A DNA stretch of 64,000 bases from Roridomyces roridus (lineage: Eukaryota > Basidiomycota > Agaricomycetes > Agaricales > Mycenaceae), in the NCBI GenBank assembly GCA_029378245.1, contig JARKIF010000012.1, positions 1,426,001 to 1,490,000 of the forward strand. Reading direction: 5' to 3'. Shown in pieces: positions 33,985-46,281 of the stretch. The notes under the pieces are model-generated. The model worked only from the letters and a program-made list of their open reading frames with translations, was not told the DNA's origin and did not search any database. Numbering within the stretch: the stretch's first letter is position 1; every line of letters begins with the position of its first letter. A program made the position numbers and the translations under genes.

Positions 33985-35411
33985 ATGCCTCCGCCATTGC
34001 CGCCACTCGCTGAACTGTGAGGTGCTCCTCGTTTTTTGCTGACTGCTGCTCATCGTCTTCCTTAGCTGCGGACCGCTGGTACACCTGCTTTACTTCCACG
34101 GTCCGGTTCAGGACTGAGCATTGCACCCACAGTTAATTGCATACATGCTCAACTGGGGTCTATTTGGTACCCTGAGCGTCCAACTTTGCAAGTCATCCTC
34201 TCGCTTGCGGCTCACCTTCTCATCGTCCACCTGCAGACCTCTATTACCGCGCCTTCCCAGAAGATCGCAAACTAAACAAAATACTGGTGTACACCGTCTA
34301 CCTGTTCGAGCTGGCCCAAACCGTGATATTGACGCACGATGCGTTTGAGATCTTCGCAAAGGGATTCGGCGACGTCTCTGCTTTGGATCTAGTCCATCTT
34401 GACTGGGTTACGGTTCCGTTGACGACGGGAATTGGTGCGTGAGCGGATTCTTGGGAGGATGTCGATTAAGAAGCGCCCTACAGTCGCGTGCATTGGGCAA
34501 GCGTTCTACGCACACAGGATCTACGTCTTTTCGAGGTCGTATTGGATTCCGGTTCTCATTCTCCTGGCAAGTTCATCCAGAGTTCTCCTCGGGTCCTGAC
34601 GCTGAAGATATCACAGATATCACTCACCAGTAATATTTGTGCTCTCGTCGATGCCGGTCTTTCACGGGCAGGTAAGGGTCATTCATCTGTAAAGCTTCTT
34701 TTCCCTGAAATGTTTACAGCTGGCGTACTACCTACTGCTCATACTAGGGAGACCACCGTGATTTCAGTATGTTCTCATTCCACATCTACTTCTTGCGATT
34801 CTCAAAAATGTATAGATCTGGCTTGGCGGAGGAGCACTGACCGATGTTTTAATTGCTCTCGCATTCACATACCATGCAAGTTTCATCCGAATATGACTGT
34901 TGTCCCGCTTACAACGTGCACAGTTGTATAAACGCGACACGGGCTTCAGCCGCACGCACGCGTCTATCGTCAAGCTGATTCGACTGACGATCGAGACGGG
35001 AGCTTTGACAGGCGAGTAGAAACCAACTATACTTGCCCTTGATCCATGAACCATTACTCATTCCGAGCATCACCAGCCCTCGTCGCACTAACAGACCTGA
35101 CTCTCTTCCTCGCCTTGCCCGGTAAACCCTTCCTCTTCACGCCCGGTGCGATCCTGCCGAAGATGTACGCCAACACTATGCTGGCCGTGCTCAACTCGCG
35201 GTTCGTCATCGTCGGAGGCAGGGGATATACGGAGAGCAGCAGGTCGTTACCGCACAGCTTTAGTTTCAGGGACAGAGAGGTCGTTGGGAGTTCCAATGGC
35301 CATGGGGTGGAGGGGAATACTCGTGGGCCGGCGGTTGTCACCATCTCTCGGGACTTTTTCGCGGATGGGGAGCGGAGTGAGGAGGTTGAGATGAAGGACG
35401 TTAGAGTTTGA
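33985..35411 (+). CDS. DUF6534 seven-helix membrane protein, copy A
   Basis: Ten exons: 33985-34016, 34066-34078, 34133-34187, 34237-34434, 34484-34566, 34617-34671, 34720-34766, 34816-34875, 34924-35011, 35077-35411; 321 residues. Introns are 48-65 nt. Four of nine are GC-AG: at 34188, 34567 and 34876 (GCAAGT) and 35012 (GCGAGT). Hallmarks of the family are YMLNWGLFGTLSVQLY, YYRAFPEDR, VYLFELAQTVILTHDAF, FGDVSALD, AYRI/AHRIYV-type helix, SLTSNICALVDAG, DTGFSRTHASIVKLIRLTIETGAL and PKMYANTMLAVLNSRF. These are uncharacterised plasma-membrane proteins with about seven helices, greatly expanded in mushrooms. A receptor or sensor role is only a guess. The splicing is supported by copies B and C sharing every intron position. 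Confidence 0.85.
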
Positions 35412-36280
35412 TTTTTTTCGATTTGGGGGGGCTCTCATTTCGTCACTTTTGGATGTGTAGGCAACGGCCGTAGAGCCGTCTCTCCATCTCTAGACGGATC
35501 ACTGATACGTCACACCACCTCTTTCTCCGCCGACGCGTCGACTCCCACCTTAACTCTGCTTGACGGAGAGAATCGAGTGTTGCTGAGTTCCTGGAAACCA
35601 AATTCATCCGGCTTCTCATGCAAGACTAATTTCGGTCCTTCCGGGAGCGAAACGGTACTCAAACAGTGCTTCTTTTGCTCGGTGCGGAATCCGGATTTCT
35701 CGGACAACGGCGTTTTGTCACTCTCACACGAAACGGCAGCGGCGATTCTGGAATAGCGGAGGAGACCAATATACACGGGCTTCAGCGTTACAGTGTCTTG
35801 AGTCGCATATCCCCCTGGTGACTCGAGTGTTCTCAAGCGGACGAAGGCAGGCCCGCCGCGTCCTTTGGTGATTTGGCGACTTCAGTACACCCAATGTCTC
35901 CCGTGTACTCCAGCCGGCTTACCCACATTTTCCATCCGAAGCAATGCGGATACGGTTCAGGTTGTCTCCGTGGGTGCGTTGCAACTGCCGAGCCTTCTCG
36001 GATCCAACATGCTTGCCATATTCAGACTCGAGATACCCACCGTTGGGATTCATTAGGAACACCTTCCCTCGCCACTGGTAGGAGGATTAACATGGCGCAG
36101 CTGCAGCCTGTAGCATCCAGTACACCCGTTCGTTCACTTCAGTTGAATGGCATCCGTTTCTCCATCTCTCACGCCGCTCCTAGTTTACACCAGTGTGGAT
36201 CATGATTGCAGGATAACTCCAGCTGCAGTTGACGATTATAAAGTGTGCATCGCACTCCCACTGTCTCTCCTGACGACACC
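35412..36280. other. Spacer between DUF6534 copies
   Basis: No gene is supported. The second half (from about 35967) is the duplicated promoter region. The segment near 35690-35770 resembles 38080-38190, upstream of copy C, so intergenic sequence was copied too. Confidence 0.5.
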
Positions 36281-37719
36281 ATGCCTCCGCCATTGCCACT
36301 GGCTGAGCTGTGAGCCGTTTCGTCCTGTTCACCGACCCTGACCCTGGCTCATCGTTTTGCTCAGCTGCGGACCGCTGGCAAGTAGACCTGTTACCTTCAG
36401 GATTCGGTCCAGAACTGACCGTCGGCCCCACAGCTGATTGCGTACATGCTCAACTGGGGCCTATTCGGCACCCTGAGCGTTCAACTCTGCATGCCATTCC
36501 CTATCGTTCAACTCAACTTCTCATCGTCCCCTGTAGACCTCTACTACCGGGCCTTCCCAGCCGATCGCAGGATAATAAAAGCCCTAGTATACACCGTATA
36601 CGTGTTCGAACTCGTCCAAACCGTGCTGTTGACGCACGACGCGTTCGAAATCTTCGCAAAGGGATTCGGGGATGTCTCTGCTTTGGACCGAGTCCATTTC
36701 GACTGGTATACGGCTCCGTTGACGACCGGCATCGGTGAGTTCGCGGATTTCGAGACGTAACCGGAAGTGAAGACGGCGGCACGCCATAACAGTCGCTTTC
36801 ATTGGCCAAGCTTTCTACGCATACCGGATCTATGTGGTCTCAAAGTCGTATTGGATTCCGATTCTCATTCTGATGGCAAGTCTCTTGATGGTTTTCTCCA
36901 GGCCCTGACGCTCAATATGCTACAGTTATCGCTCACCAGTAATATCTGCGCTTTCGTAGATGCCGGCCTTTCACGCGCAGGTCTGTGTAATTCACCTCTG
37001 AACAGGCTTCTCTTTGAAATAATTTCAGCTGGAGTTCTACCCACTGCTCATACCAATGAGACCGTCGTCATTTCAGTATGCTCTAGTTCCATATCTATAT
37101 CTCGCGACCATCAACCAACAATTTGTAGATCTCGCTCGGAGGAGCAGCACTGACCGATGTTCTAATTGCTCTCTCATTCACATACTATGCAAGTTCTGTT
37201 CAGCACGACTGTCATCCCCGCTCACGCCTGGACAGCTGTATAAATGCGACACGGGCTTCAACCGCACGCATGCCTCGATAGTCAGGTTGATTCGGCTAAC
37301 GATCGAGACGGGGTCTTTGACAGGTGAGGCGAATCTAGTCTCTCCACTGCTTATAGTCTGCGTCCGTTATTCATTTCTATTCCCTAGCTCTCCTCGCACT
37401 CACTAACTTAACCCTCTTCCTCGTCTTCCCCGGAAAGCCCTTCCTCTTCACTCCTGCTGCGATCCTCCCGAAGATGTACGCCAACACCATGCTCGCTGTC
37501 CTCAACTCGCGCTTCGTGATCGTCGGTGGGAGGGGATATGTGGAGAGCGACAGGTCTATGCCGTGGCAGAGTTTGAGTCTCAGGGACAGAGAGGGCTCCA
37601 ATGGCCATGGCGCGGAGGGGAACACCGGGCGGGGGGCTGCGGTCGTCACTATTTCTCGCGGGTATTTTGCGGATGGGGAGAGGGGAGAGGAGGTTGAGAT
37701 GAAGGACGTCAGAGTTTGA
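36281..37719 (+). CDS. DUF6534 membrane protein, copy B
   Basis: Ten exons: 36281-36309, 36365-36377, 36434-36488, 36537-36734, 36793-36875, 36926-36980, 37029-37075, 37129-37188, 37236-37323, 37388-37719; 319 residues. Exon lengths match copy A almost base for base. GC-AG introns start at 36378 (GCAAGT), 36489 (GCATGC, a weak donor), 36876 (GCAAGT) and 37189 (GCAAGT). Family motifs are as in copy A: MPPPLPLAELCGPL start, FAYRIYVVSKSYWIP-type helix (here AFYAYRIYVVSKSYW), LTSNICAFVDAG, PKMYANTMLAVLNSRF. The C-terminus ends EVEMKDVRV, identical to copy A. This is the closest relative of copy A and probably a recent tandem duplicate. The GCATGC donor could impair splicing. Confidence 0.85.
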
Positions 37720-38628
37720 AGGAATCAGGATTTCTGTGTGTGCCCATTGGCTTCTGCTGTACTATTACGACCCTTGATTCGGGGGACGGTGACGGTCGCC
37801 CGTGAAATGAATGAAATTGGACCAGTGACGGGTGAATCGGCATCGGAAAATAGGGATCACCCATCACGCGGATCATTTGAGTGACATAGACGTCACCACT
37901 TTTTCTCTCTCCGCCTACATACCTACATCTCCCAGACTCCCGGGTCCCAACTCCCACCTGACGGAGCGCATCTGCTAAATGTCATAAAAACCGAATCTAC
38001 ACGATGTTCATCCCAAATTGGTTCTGGTCGCCAAACGGTATCCTTGCTAAATCCTTGCCCGGCCCTCGAAACGGCGGAACTCGGGTTTCTCACATGTTTC
38101 TCACACCGGCGTTTGACTCCCTCACCAAAAAAAACGCAGCGGCGACTCTCAGGCATGCGGCATCCCGAAGGAGACCAGCGCAGCTCAGACGTTTACCATT
38201 AGTGAGTACCTACACGGCGTCTCGCAAGTCGCGAGTGGCATAACCCCTTGACTTCTCGAGCAGGCCAAGGGATCCCCCCGCATACCTTGTTCTTGGCAAC
38301 TTGGCGAATTTCGTACATGGCGCTCTACCGCTATCGTCTGTTCTCACCGAGCGCTACACATGTCAAAAACAAAACAAAACTAGCTCTTTCGGTAGCCAGA
38401 GAAAAGAACGGTTGCTACCGGAGAGTGGCCGGAAATGGTATACGTTCATGCTCACGTCAGTCGCATATTCAACAAGACTTCGGGCTATCTCACGTCTTGC
38501 TTGTTGCATTCAGACGCGGCAGGGATCTCATTTTTATACTTGCAACGCTATTGCTTATATTGTCGGCTGCCACCTCGCTTAGAATCCCACCCTGAAAAGC
38601 CCCACCTCTCACGCGAGCGCTGCTCGCC
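37720..38628. other. Spacer between DUF6534 copies B and C
   Basis: No gene is supported. Parts resemble the spacer between A and B. Confidence 0.5.
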
Positions 38629-40207
38629 ATGACCACTGAAAGTGCTGGTGCTGCTCCGGCTCCTGCGCTTGCTGAATTGTGAGTGGGCTGATCTTCGCCT
38701 GTGTTCACTCCTCACCTTCGTTCCACAGATGTGGGCCACTGGTAGGGGTTTCATCATCTCCGCTGAGCAGATCTCGGCTCAACCTTGCTCAGCTCATGGG
38801 GTACATGCTCAACTGGGCACTTTTCGGGACTCTGAGCATCCAACTGTGCAAGTCGGCACAGAGTTAAGAAACACATAGTCAACACTGACAGGTCCACAGA
38901 CTTGTATTATCGGGCGTTTCCTGAAGACCGCATTCTCATCAAGCTCCTCGTCTATGCCGTCTACCTCGTCGAGATCGCTCAGACGGCGTTGCTAACACAC
39001 GACGCGTTCACCATTTTTGCGACAGGCTTTGGGGACGTGTCGGGTCTGGCTCGGGTGAATTTCGACTGGTATACCATTCCAGTGACGACAGGCATTGGTT
39101 CGTTTCCGTTCATCCGTCATCTAGGATTCCTTGATGCGTTGATTTCCGCAGTTTCGTCCATTGGGCATGCGTTCTATGCGTACCGCATTTATCTTTTATC
39201 TCGGTCGTACTGGATCCCTGTCCTCATTATCGTCGTATGTGGGCGTTCGTCTCGCTGTGTTTTTGCTCTCAGCCCCATGTTAATCTAGGTCTCCCTGACG
39301 AGTAACATCAGCGGAATGGTCGACGCCGGTTTTTCGCGGGCTGGTAATATCTTGCTTTGCGACTTGGGAGATTCTCACACACGGCAGTCGGCGTTTTACC
39401 AAGTCCACACACCAAGGAAATATCCGTCCTCACTGTAAGCCTGTCCTTGGCCAAATATGCCCAGCCTGATCAGCTTTTTTTTAGATCTGGCTGGCCGGAG
39501 CAGCGCTCACGGACGTTCTCATCGCTCTGGCGTTCACATACTACGCAAGTTATCCCGAGGTCCTCTTTTTTCGCGTGTTTAATGGTCGACTTTGCAGCTC
39601 TACAGATTCGACACTGGCTTCCGCCGCACGCATACGCTCATCGTCAAGCTCATTCGACTGACAATTGAAACGGGCGCCTTGACAGGTGCGTAATATATCC
39701 TCAGGCACAAGCAGTTCCCGACTCTCTCACTAATGATCCTCGGCAGCTGTGATAGCGCTCATCGATCTAGTCCTCTTCTTAGCGTTCCCGGGGAAGCCCT
39801 ATCTCTTCACGCTAGGCGCTATCCTCCCCAAATTATACGCCAACACAATGCTAGCTGTCCTCAATTCGCGGTTTGTCATCCTCGATGGGAGGGGGCACAC
39901 GCCGGACCCGACGCATCAGAGTTTCAGCTACCGGGTCCGACAGCGGGGCCTTGGCGGGACTGAGACGGTTAGTGGTTCCGCTACAGAATATAGGGTTGGT
40001 GAAGTTGTGTTTAAACGGCCGGCGGGGGTCGTCACCATCTCGAGAGAGGTCTTTGAGGATAGGGAGATGGGAGAGCTCGTTGAGATGAAGGATGTCGGGG
40101 TGAGTGGATTTTCTATCCGCGATTCCAAGGAGAATAAACATTGTGGTGCAGGGAATTCAAGGGAGTTCAACTTCGGACGCATCTATTCCGAAACTTGCTC
40201 GAAATAA
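38629..40207 (+). CDS. DUF6534 membrane protein, copy C
   Basis: Ten exons: 38629-38678, 38729-38741, 38793-38847, 38900-39097, 39152-39234, 39289-39343, 39388-39434, 39485-39544, 39598-39685, 39747-40207; 369 residues as modelled. Internal exon lengths (13, 55, 198, 83, 55, 47, 60, 88) equal those of A and B. GC-AG introns start at 38848 and 39545 (both GCAAGT), at positions also GC-AG in A and B. Motifs include YMLNWALFGTLSIQLY, YYRAFPEDR, AYRIYLLSRSYWIP, LTSNISGMVDAG, and PKLYANTMLAVLNSRF. The protein is more diverged than A is from B. After VEMKDVGV, where A and B stop, the frame reads on; a GTGAGT at 40099 could instead start a further intron (to about 40150), giving a different tail. 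Confidence 0.85.
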
Positions 40208-41032
40208 TGCAGATAATTTGTGATCAATGGTAATCAAGTCTCCCAGCCGTGTCGCTGCACAAACCGGGGTGGTGGACTTTGGAAGCTGCGCCCGGGCCCG
40301 CGCGAATACATACTCCTCGCTGCCCCAAGCATTGGTCAGAACGCCCCCGAATCGGAGGCAAAAGATTCACGTGGGAGTGGCGCACCACCCAACCCCGAGT
40401 CGAACAGGGTGCTTCTGCAGACAGTTACAGATGATACTGATGTGGTGTGTTGGAAGAGCTTACTGAAGAGGTAAGCTCTTCCAACATGGTGCAGCTGCGG
40501 GCCAACCGCTTTCAGGCGGCAATACCACGACTGAAGCGGGAAATGGACCGACCCGTGAAGCGTGCAGGAATAAAACATTTGTCCGGATCATGGTTTCAAT
40601 GTATGAACATCAATTTGGCAGACGACAACTTATCTGGGTGTTCGAATTCAACAGGCAGAGAGATTCACTCGAGGGTCGGACCCAGAATCGAACGGGAGTT
40701 ACGCATCATGATGGGCCATGGACCAAGACAAACTCTTGCGGAGCGTCGAGGGTCTGTAAAAGTAATCTCTCGTAGACAGATGTTCTAAGAGTTTGATCTC
40801 GTACTTACCTCTACTGTAAAGGAGACCAAGGCGACAAGGCTTGGACAAGGCTAGACAACAGCTGACAAGCCGAGGACAAGCCGAGGACATTGTTCGTGCA
40901 GAAAGTTAAGGTGGGGCAAAGCTGGTCAACAGAACTGATGTCGGATCATTCGGTGATATCAAGGTCCCGTTGCACGTGACTGTCACACGTCACCGCTCCT
41001 CTCCGCAACTACCAGCTGGGTCCTGCGAGGCC
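40208..41032. repeat. Spacer with SINE-like repeat units and a hairpin
   Basis: No gene. Two tRNA-like words on the minus strand (CCCGAGTCGAACAGGG at about 40394; CCAGAATCGAACGGGAG at about 40682) are followed by the shared tail word GCGGGCC..CGCTTTCAGG (about 40497). The same order is seen near 48188-48300 and 48570-48680. A perfect 16-bp stem lies at 40448-40486. Confidence 0.6.
40448..40486. repeat. Perfect inverted repeat (16-bp stem, 7-base loop)
   Basis: TGTTGGAAGAGCTTAC, then the loop TGAAGAG, then GTAAGCTCTTCCAACA. The role is unknown; it may be a transposon terminus junction. Confidence 0.8.
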
Positions 41033-41999
41033 ATGACTTCCCTTGGTCCCATCCTCCCCCGGGAGCTGGAAAAAGAGATCTTTCAACTCGCTGCGTACTG
41101 CGACCCTCTTTTCGTTCCCACTCTGGAGCTGGTGGCGTGGCGCGTGAAATCCTGGTCAGTCCGACGATATCGCGAAATGGGGCTCCTCGTGACGTCGTCA
41201 TGGCTGACTTGCTCAAGGGTCGAAACGCCCCAATATCGCATCATTTTACTTTCAAATAGCCTGATGTATCCGCACAAGGAGCGCGGACGCCTCGCCTCAG
41301 TGCCACTCTCCCTGCTTTGCGACTCCGTGCGCCACCTCTTCCTGGGGTACACAAGCCTTTCCGACTCATTGGGGGCATCCATTCTGTCGACCTCCACCGG
41401 TGTCGAGGATCTCTGGCTCAGCGGACCAGTGACGTCCTTGGTTCTGGCAACCGTGGCCCCCGAGCTCAAACCGCGACGTCTGCATTGTAACCTGACAGAG
41501 TTGTTCGCGGAACAACCGCAGGTAAATTTCACGCACGGAATATTCTCCTGCCTGACGCATGTGGGGATATTCATTTACGGCGATGTTGTGTCCTCTTGGG
41601 CAGCACTGGCAGCACTCCCCTGCCTAACCCATCTCTCATTTGACGACGAATCCTTCTTTCTACTCCTGCCAGATATCGTGGAACAGTGCAAATCGCTCCG
41701 CTGCATTGTATATGTCTTGGCGGACAGCTACGCGCTGGACGACAACGATCCGGATCTGGAGTTTGCCAAGGACCTGCGTTTCGTCAAGATGGTGTGTGAG
41801 AAGTATGTGTTGGATTGGCAGGCAGGGGCTCTACGAAGCGAAGACTACTGGGCGAGAGCTGATGAATTCATCCGGATGCGCAGATCTGGAGAAGTGGATG
41901 GTAAGTCGTGTAGTTCACAGTTTTGCTTGATACTGATTTGTCGCAGCCACGGAATATATCATCAGAACGGACGAGAGCAAACAGCTTCGTGTTGAATAA
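41033..41999 (+). CDS. F-box-like/LRR-like hypothetical protein, copy 1
   Basis: Three exons: 41033-41154, 41218-41900, 41947-41999; 285 residues, GT-AG introns of 63 and 46 nt. The N-terminus (TSLGPILPRELEKEIFQLAA, then PTLELVAWRVKSWVE) is the truncated F-box-like start typical of a large, unnamed Agaricomycete family. The rest has LRR-like spacing (SVRHLFLGYTSLSDS; PCLTHLSFDD) and ends ...TDESKQLRVE. A paralogue at 50170-51139 has the same exon structure. The frame is intact. Function is unknown; the F-box-like start suggests, but does not show, a link to SCF complexes. Confidence 0.82.
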
Positions 42000-42617
42000 C
42001 GTCTTTATATTCTGAATCGTACAGTTTGACGCTCAGGGATGCAGCAGCACTGGGCCCAAGTAACCTACCTGTCCACGGGGCCCCGGGTAAAGTGCACGAT
42101 GTGACATGTATCGGTGAGCGGCCGACGACCTCATATTCAGACCTATTACGGCTCTCACAGTCACACGTCCCGTTGACACTCAGAGGCGGTGACTACTGGT
42201 CGAGAGCTGATGAATTCATCCAGATGCGCAGATGTGAACAAGCAGCTTCCTGATGAAGAACGTTTTTCATGGCTTTGACGTTCAGGGATGGACCTGAGTA
42301 AACCCGTCTATGCGTCCGCGTTTAGAACCCGATCACAATATATTCACTGTCACTTCCTGTGTGTACCCGGGCTCATGGACGGTTTTGGAGGTGAGCAACG
42401 CTCGGATTTATATTGTCTTCGATCTGAAACTACTGAACATCTGAAGGCCCAAACACCCGTCTTGTGCAGTCACGCTCAATCCTCACGGCATGGCGCCAGC
42501 GCGGATCAGCAGGGTTGAAAGTACTCTTGAGATGGTTTCACTACCAACCATGAAAGCAGTCGTCAGTCAAGAACAAATCGGGCATGAACCGACTGGAACA
42601 GGTGCGTATATATTTGG
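42000..42617. other. Spacer with a partial exon duplicate
   Basis: 42186-42253 repeats the end of the second exon of the upstream gene (GACTACTGG(T)CGAGAGCTGATGAATTCATCC, then AAACAGCTTC-like sequence). It is a fragment without a start or splice sites. Nothing else is recognised. Confidence 0.6.
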
Positions 42618-42634
42618 ATGCCCCTTGCTTCTCG

Positions 42635-43741
<1,107 letters not shown>

Positions 43742-44011
43742 TGAGTTTCTTTCTACTGCACAAGTCCATGCCGCCTCATCATTTGGCTAGGGTCTTTGGT
43801 GTACTTGAGGCCCAAGTTCCATTCTTCTCGCAACAAATTGCGTCCTTGGATACCCCTTACAGCTGGAGTGTGTATGTCTCCGAGCCCGAGTCTCATCTGC
43901 TAAAGGATTCACACGCAGATTATTCTACCACACCGCAAGTGGGTGCGAATGGCAGTGTATTTCCCTACTTGGGGGTCCGGGCCGTTGCAAGCACGGCATA
44001 TACGAGAACTT

Positions 44012-45062
44012 GGTTGGGTTAAAAGTATGGAACATAAACAATTGCTCAACCATTTGAACCGAGCACAAAGTCCTGCAACTTGTGGTTGAGAGACTGCAAG
44101 TCATTGATCAGTGATCATGATGTGGGCAAGTGGCTGTGTAGAGAAACCGGCTCCCTTTGACGTGACTATTGTGATGCCTTTCTGGGCTACCTCACTCTGT
44201 CTGCAAGCCCAAACCTTGAAGAAAAAATGGCTTTTGACTACATGGGAGCACTCACCATAATATGTAGAACCCTTCTATCCCTTGACTTTACCTTACACTG
44301 CCAAGCCTAATGAGATTGGTTCAAATTTCTGTGGCCTGCAATTCAGGTGCCATTTGGCCCACTGGGACACTCCAACCGCAACAGAAAGTGTTAGTGATGG
44401 ATGTACAATAGGACTGTTGTGAAATAGCCAAGCACTCAACAGACTAGGGTCCAAAATCCTGTGGATGGGATGTACCCACTGGGTGTTCCAGTATCCACTG
44501 TCCAGGGTTTCAAGGAAAATGTGGGCTCTTGGAACACATCCAGGCCGAGATTTTGTCTTCAAGCTGCTCCAGGACTGCACAGCTGGGGTGAAATCTCAGT
44601 GAGGACACCAGAAATCAGTGTTAATGAATATGAACATCCAGAACAGAATTTTCCTCATTTTGATTGCAATTGTTTTTTGTGATTTTTCTTGAAGGTGTGC
44701 TTAGCAGAAGTGCATGTCCTTCTTCAAGCATACCAATATGTCAGAGGCCCAGGGTCTCCAGTGAATCTAGAATGAGCTGATCACAAACCACAAGTAAATC
44801 ACCAATATCATATTCAATATTTGGAATGAGACCTCAGTCTCAGGGAACAAAACTCAAGTCCAGGTACTGAAGGTTTACTTGCGAAATCTCAAGTCATTTG
44901 GGGGTAAATTGGATGCTCTGGAGAGAAAAGAAAAATCTGCTGATGGCAGCTGTCAAAATCAGTGATTGTAGCCGCAAAAAGGAAATGCACAGCCGCCACA
45001 ATCAAAAGTTGTAATGATGTTAAAAAGTTGCCCAACTTCTGGCCTGACCAAATTTTAAAAGA
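44012..45062. mobile_element. 1,051-bp insert of unknown class in the GMC gene
   Basis: A 10-bp direct repeat, ACGAGAACTT, brackets it at 44002-44011 and 45063-45072. It interrupts GMC coding sequence and contains no convincing ORF. I see no clear terminal inverted repeats. A 9-11 bp duplication would fit a Mutator-like element. The right repeat forms a hairpin with AAGTTCTCG (45064-45088). Confidence 0.55.
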
Positions 45063-45388
45063 ACGAGAACTTAGCAAGTAAGTTCTCGTAACCTCCGAGG
45101 GCACATTCTTGGAGGATGCAGTTCGCATAGTGCGTATTCCACTCTTTTCTTGACGCACCTATTGAACAGAGAAAATAGATGGCCTCGTTTATAGCCGAGG
45201 GGCTGCGTCGGATTTCGACCGGTACGCCGAATTGACCGGGGACGACGGGTGGTCTTGGGACGCGATGTTGCCTTATTTCTTGAAGGTATGTGCATCGATT
45301 TGGTCCTTCTTTTTGTGTCCAATCATCCATCCAGGCCGAAAAATGGTCGCCGCCTGCGGACAACCATAACACCAAGGGCCAGCACAAG

Positions 45389-46281
45389 ATGAAATAAGAC
45401 GGGCAAAACTTAAGTTTTGAGTGATTTTATCGCCACGGCAACTTAAGCTCGGCAAGATCTTAAGTTGTTGCCTCCCAGCCCCACCTAGTGGTAAGGTATT
45501 CCACTTTACTGTGGTTGAAACTGGACTGAACTTAAGATCTGGACTCTATGATCTCAAGTTCCTCTCTGATCTCAACTATGGCACATGCTCGCTCACTCAT
45601 GAGGGGGGCCAGCCCCAAAGGTTGAAGCTTCAAGCCTAGGTCCTTATATAAATCATGGACATCGTGCAATGTGTTAAATCAAAATGCCATTGTTCTCCTT
45701 AATCAATAATCAATTGAAGTTCACCCCGGACAATGAACGCGGGGTGGACCAAAGCAGTCAAAACAGTGAACAATGGTGCACATTAGCGGCTGTGCCCTGG
45801 GGGGTATATAAAGGCCTCCTCCCTCCTCTTTCTCCCGTCCCAGTTGCACTGAGCTGGGAACTAAGTAGTAAGTAGTAGTAACTTGATCAGTGTCCGTTGA
45901 ACATCTTAAGCTCTGTGTTTTCGCCAGTATGCATACTTACCAGTACACTAGTGAACTTAAGTTTCAGCCATTCTGTACAGTATATAGCAATTTTGTAGCC
46001 CATAAGTACACCGTGTACCAGAACTTGAGTTCCGCACCTGACCTCTGGAACTTGAGTTCCAACCATTAGAAAATACAGTATCTAACAATTTTTTAGCTCT
46101 ACCAGAACTTGAGTTCCACACCTGACCTCTGGAACTTAAGTTCCAACCATTACAAAATGCAGTATCTAACAATTTTGTAGCTCATGTACAGTATTGCAAC
46201 AAGAACTCAAGTTCACGTAGAACTTCAGTTCTGGTGGCGATAAAATCACCCGGATCTTAAGATCTGCTCATACTTTATTTG
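45389..46281 (-). mobile_element. 893-bp TIR element, right copy
   Basis: Reverse-complement twin of 42635-43527, with only a handful of substitutions noticed by eye. A 7-bp target-site duplication, GCACAAG, flanks it at 45382-45388 and 46282-46288. Excising the element plus one TSD joins the GMC codons KGQH and KPAVHG in frame, which proves insertion into an existing gene. Confidence 0.93.
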
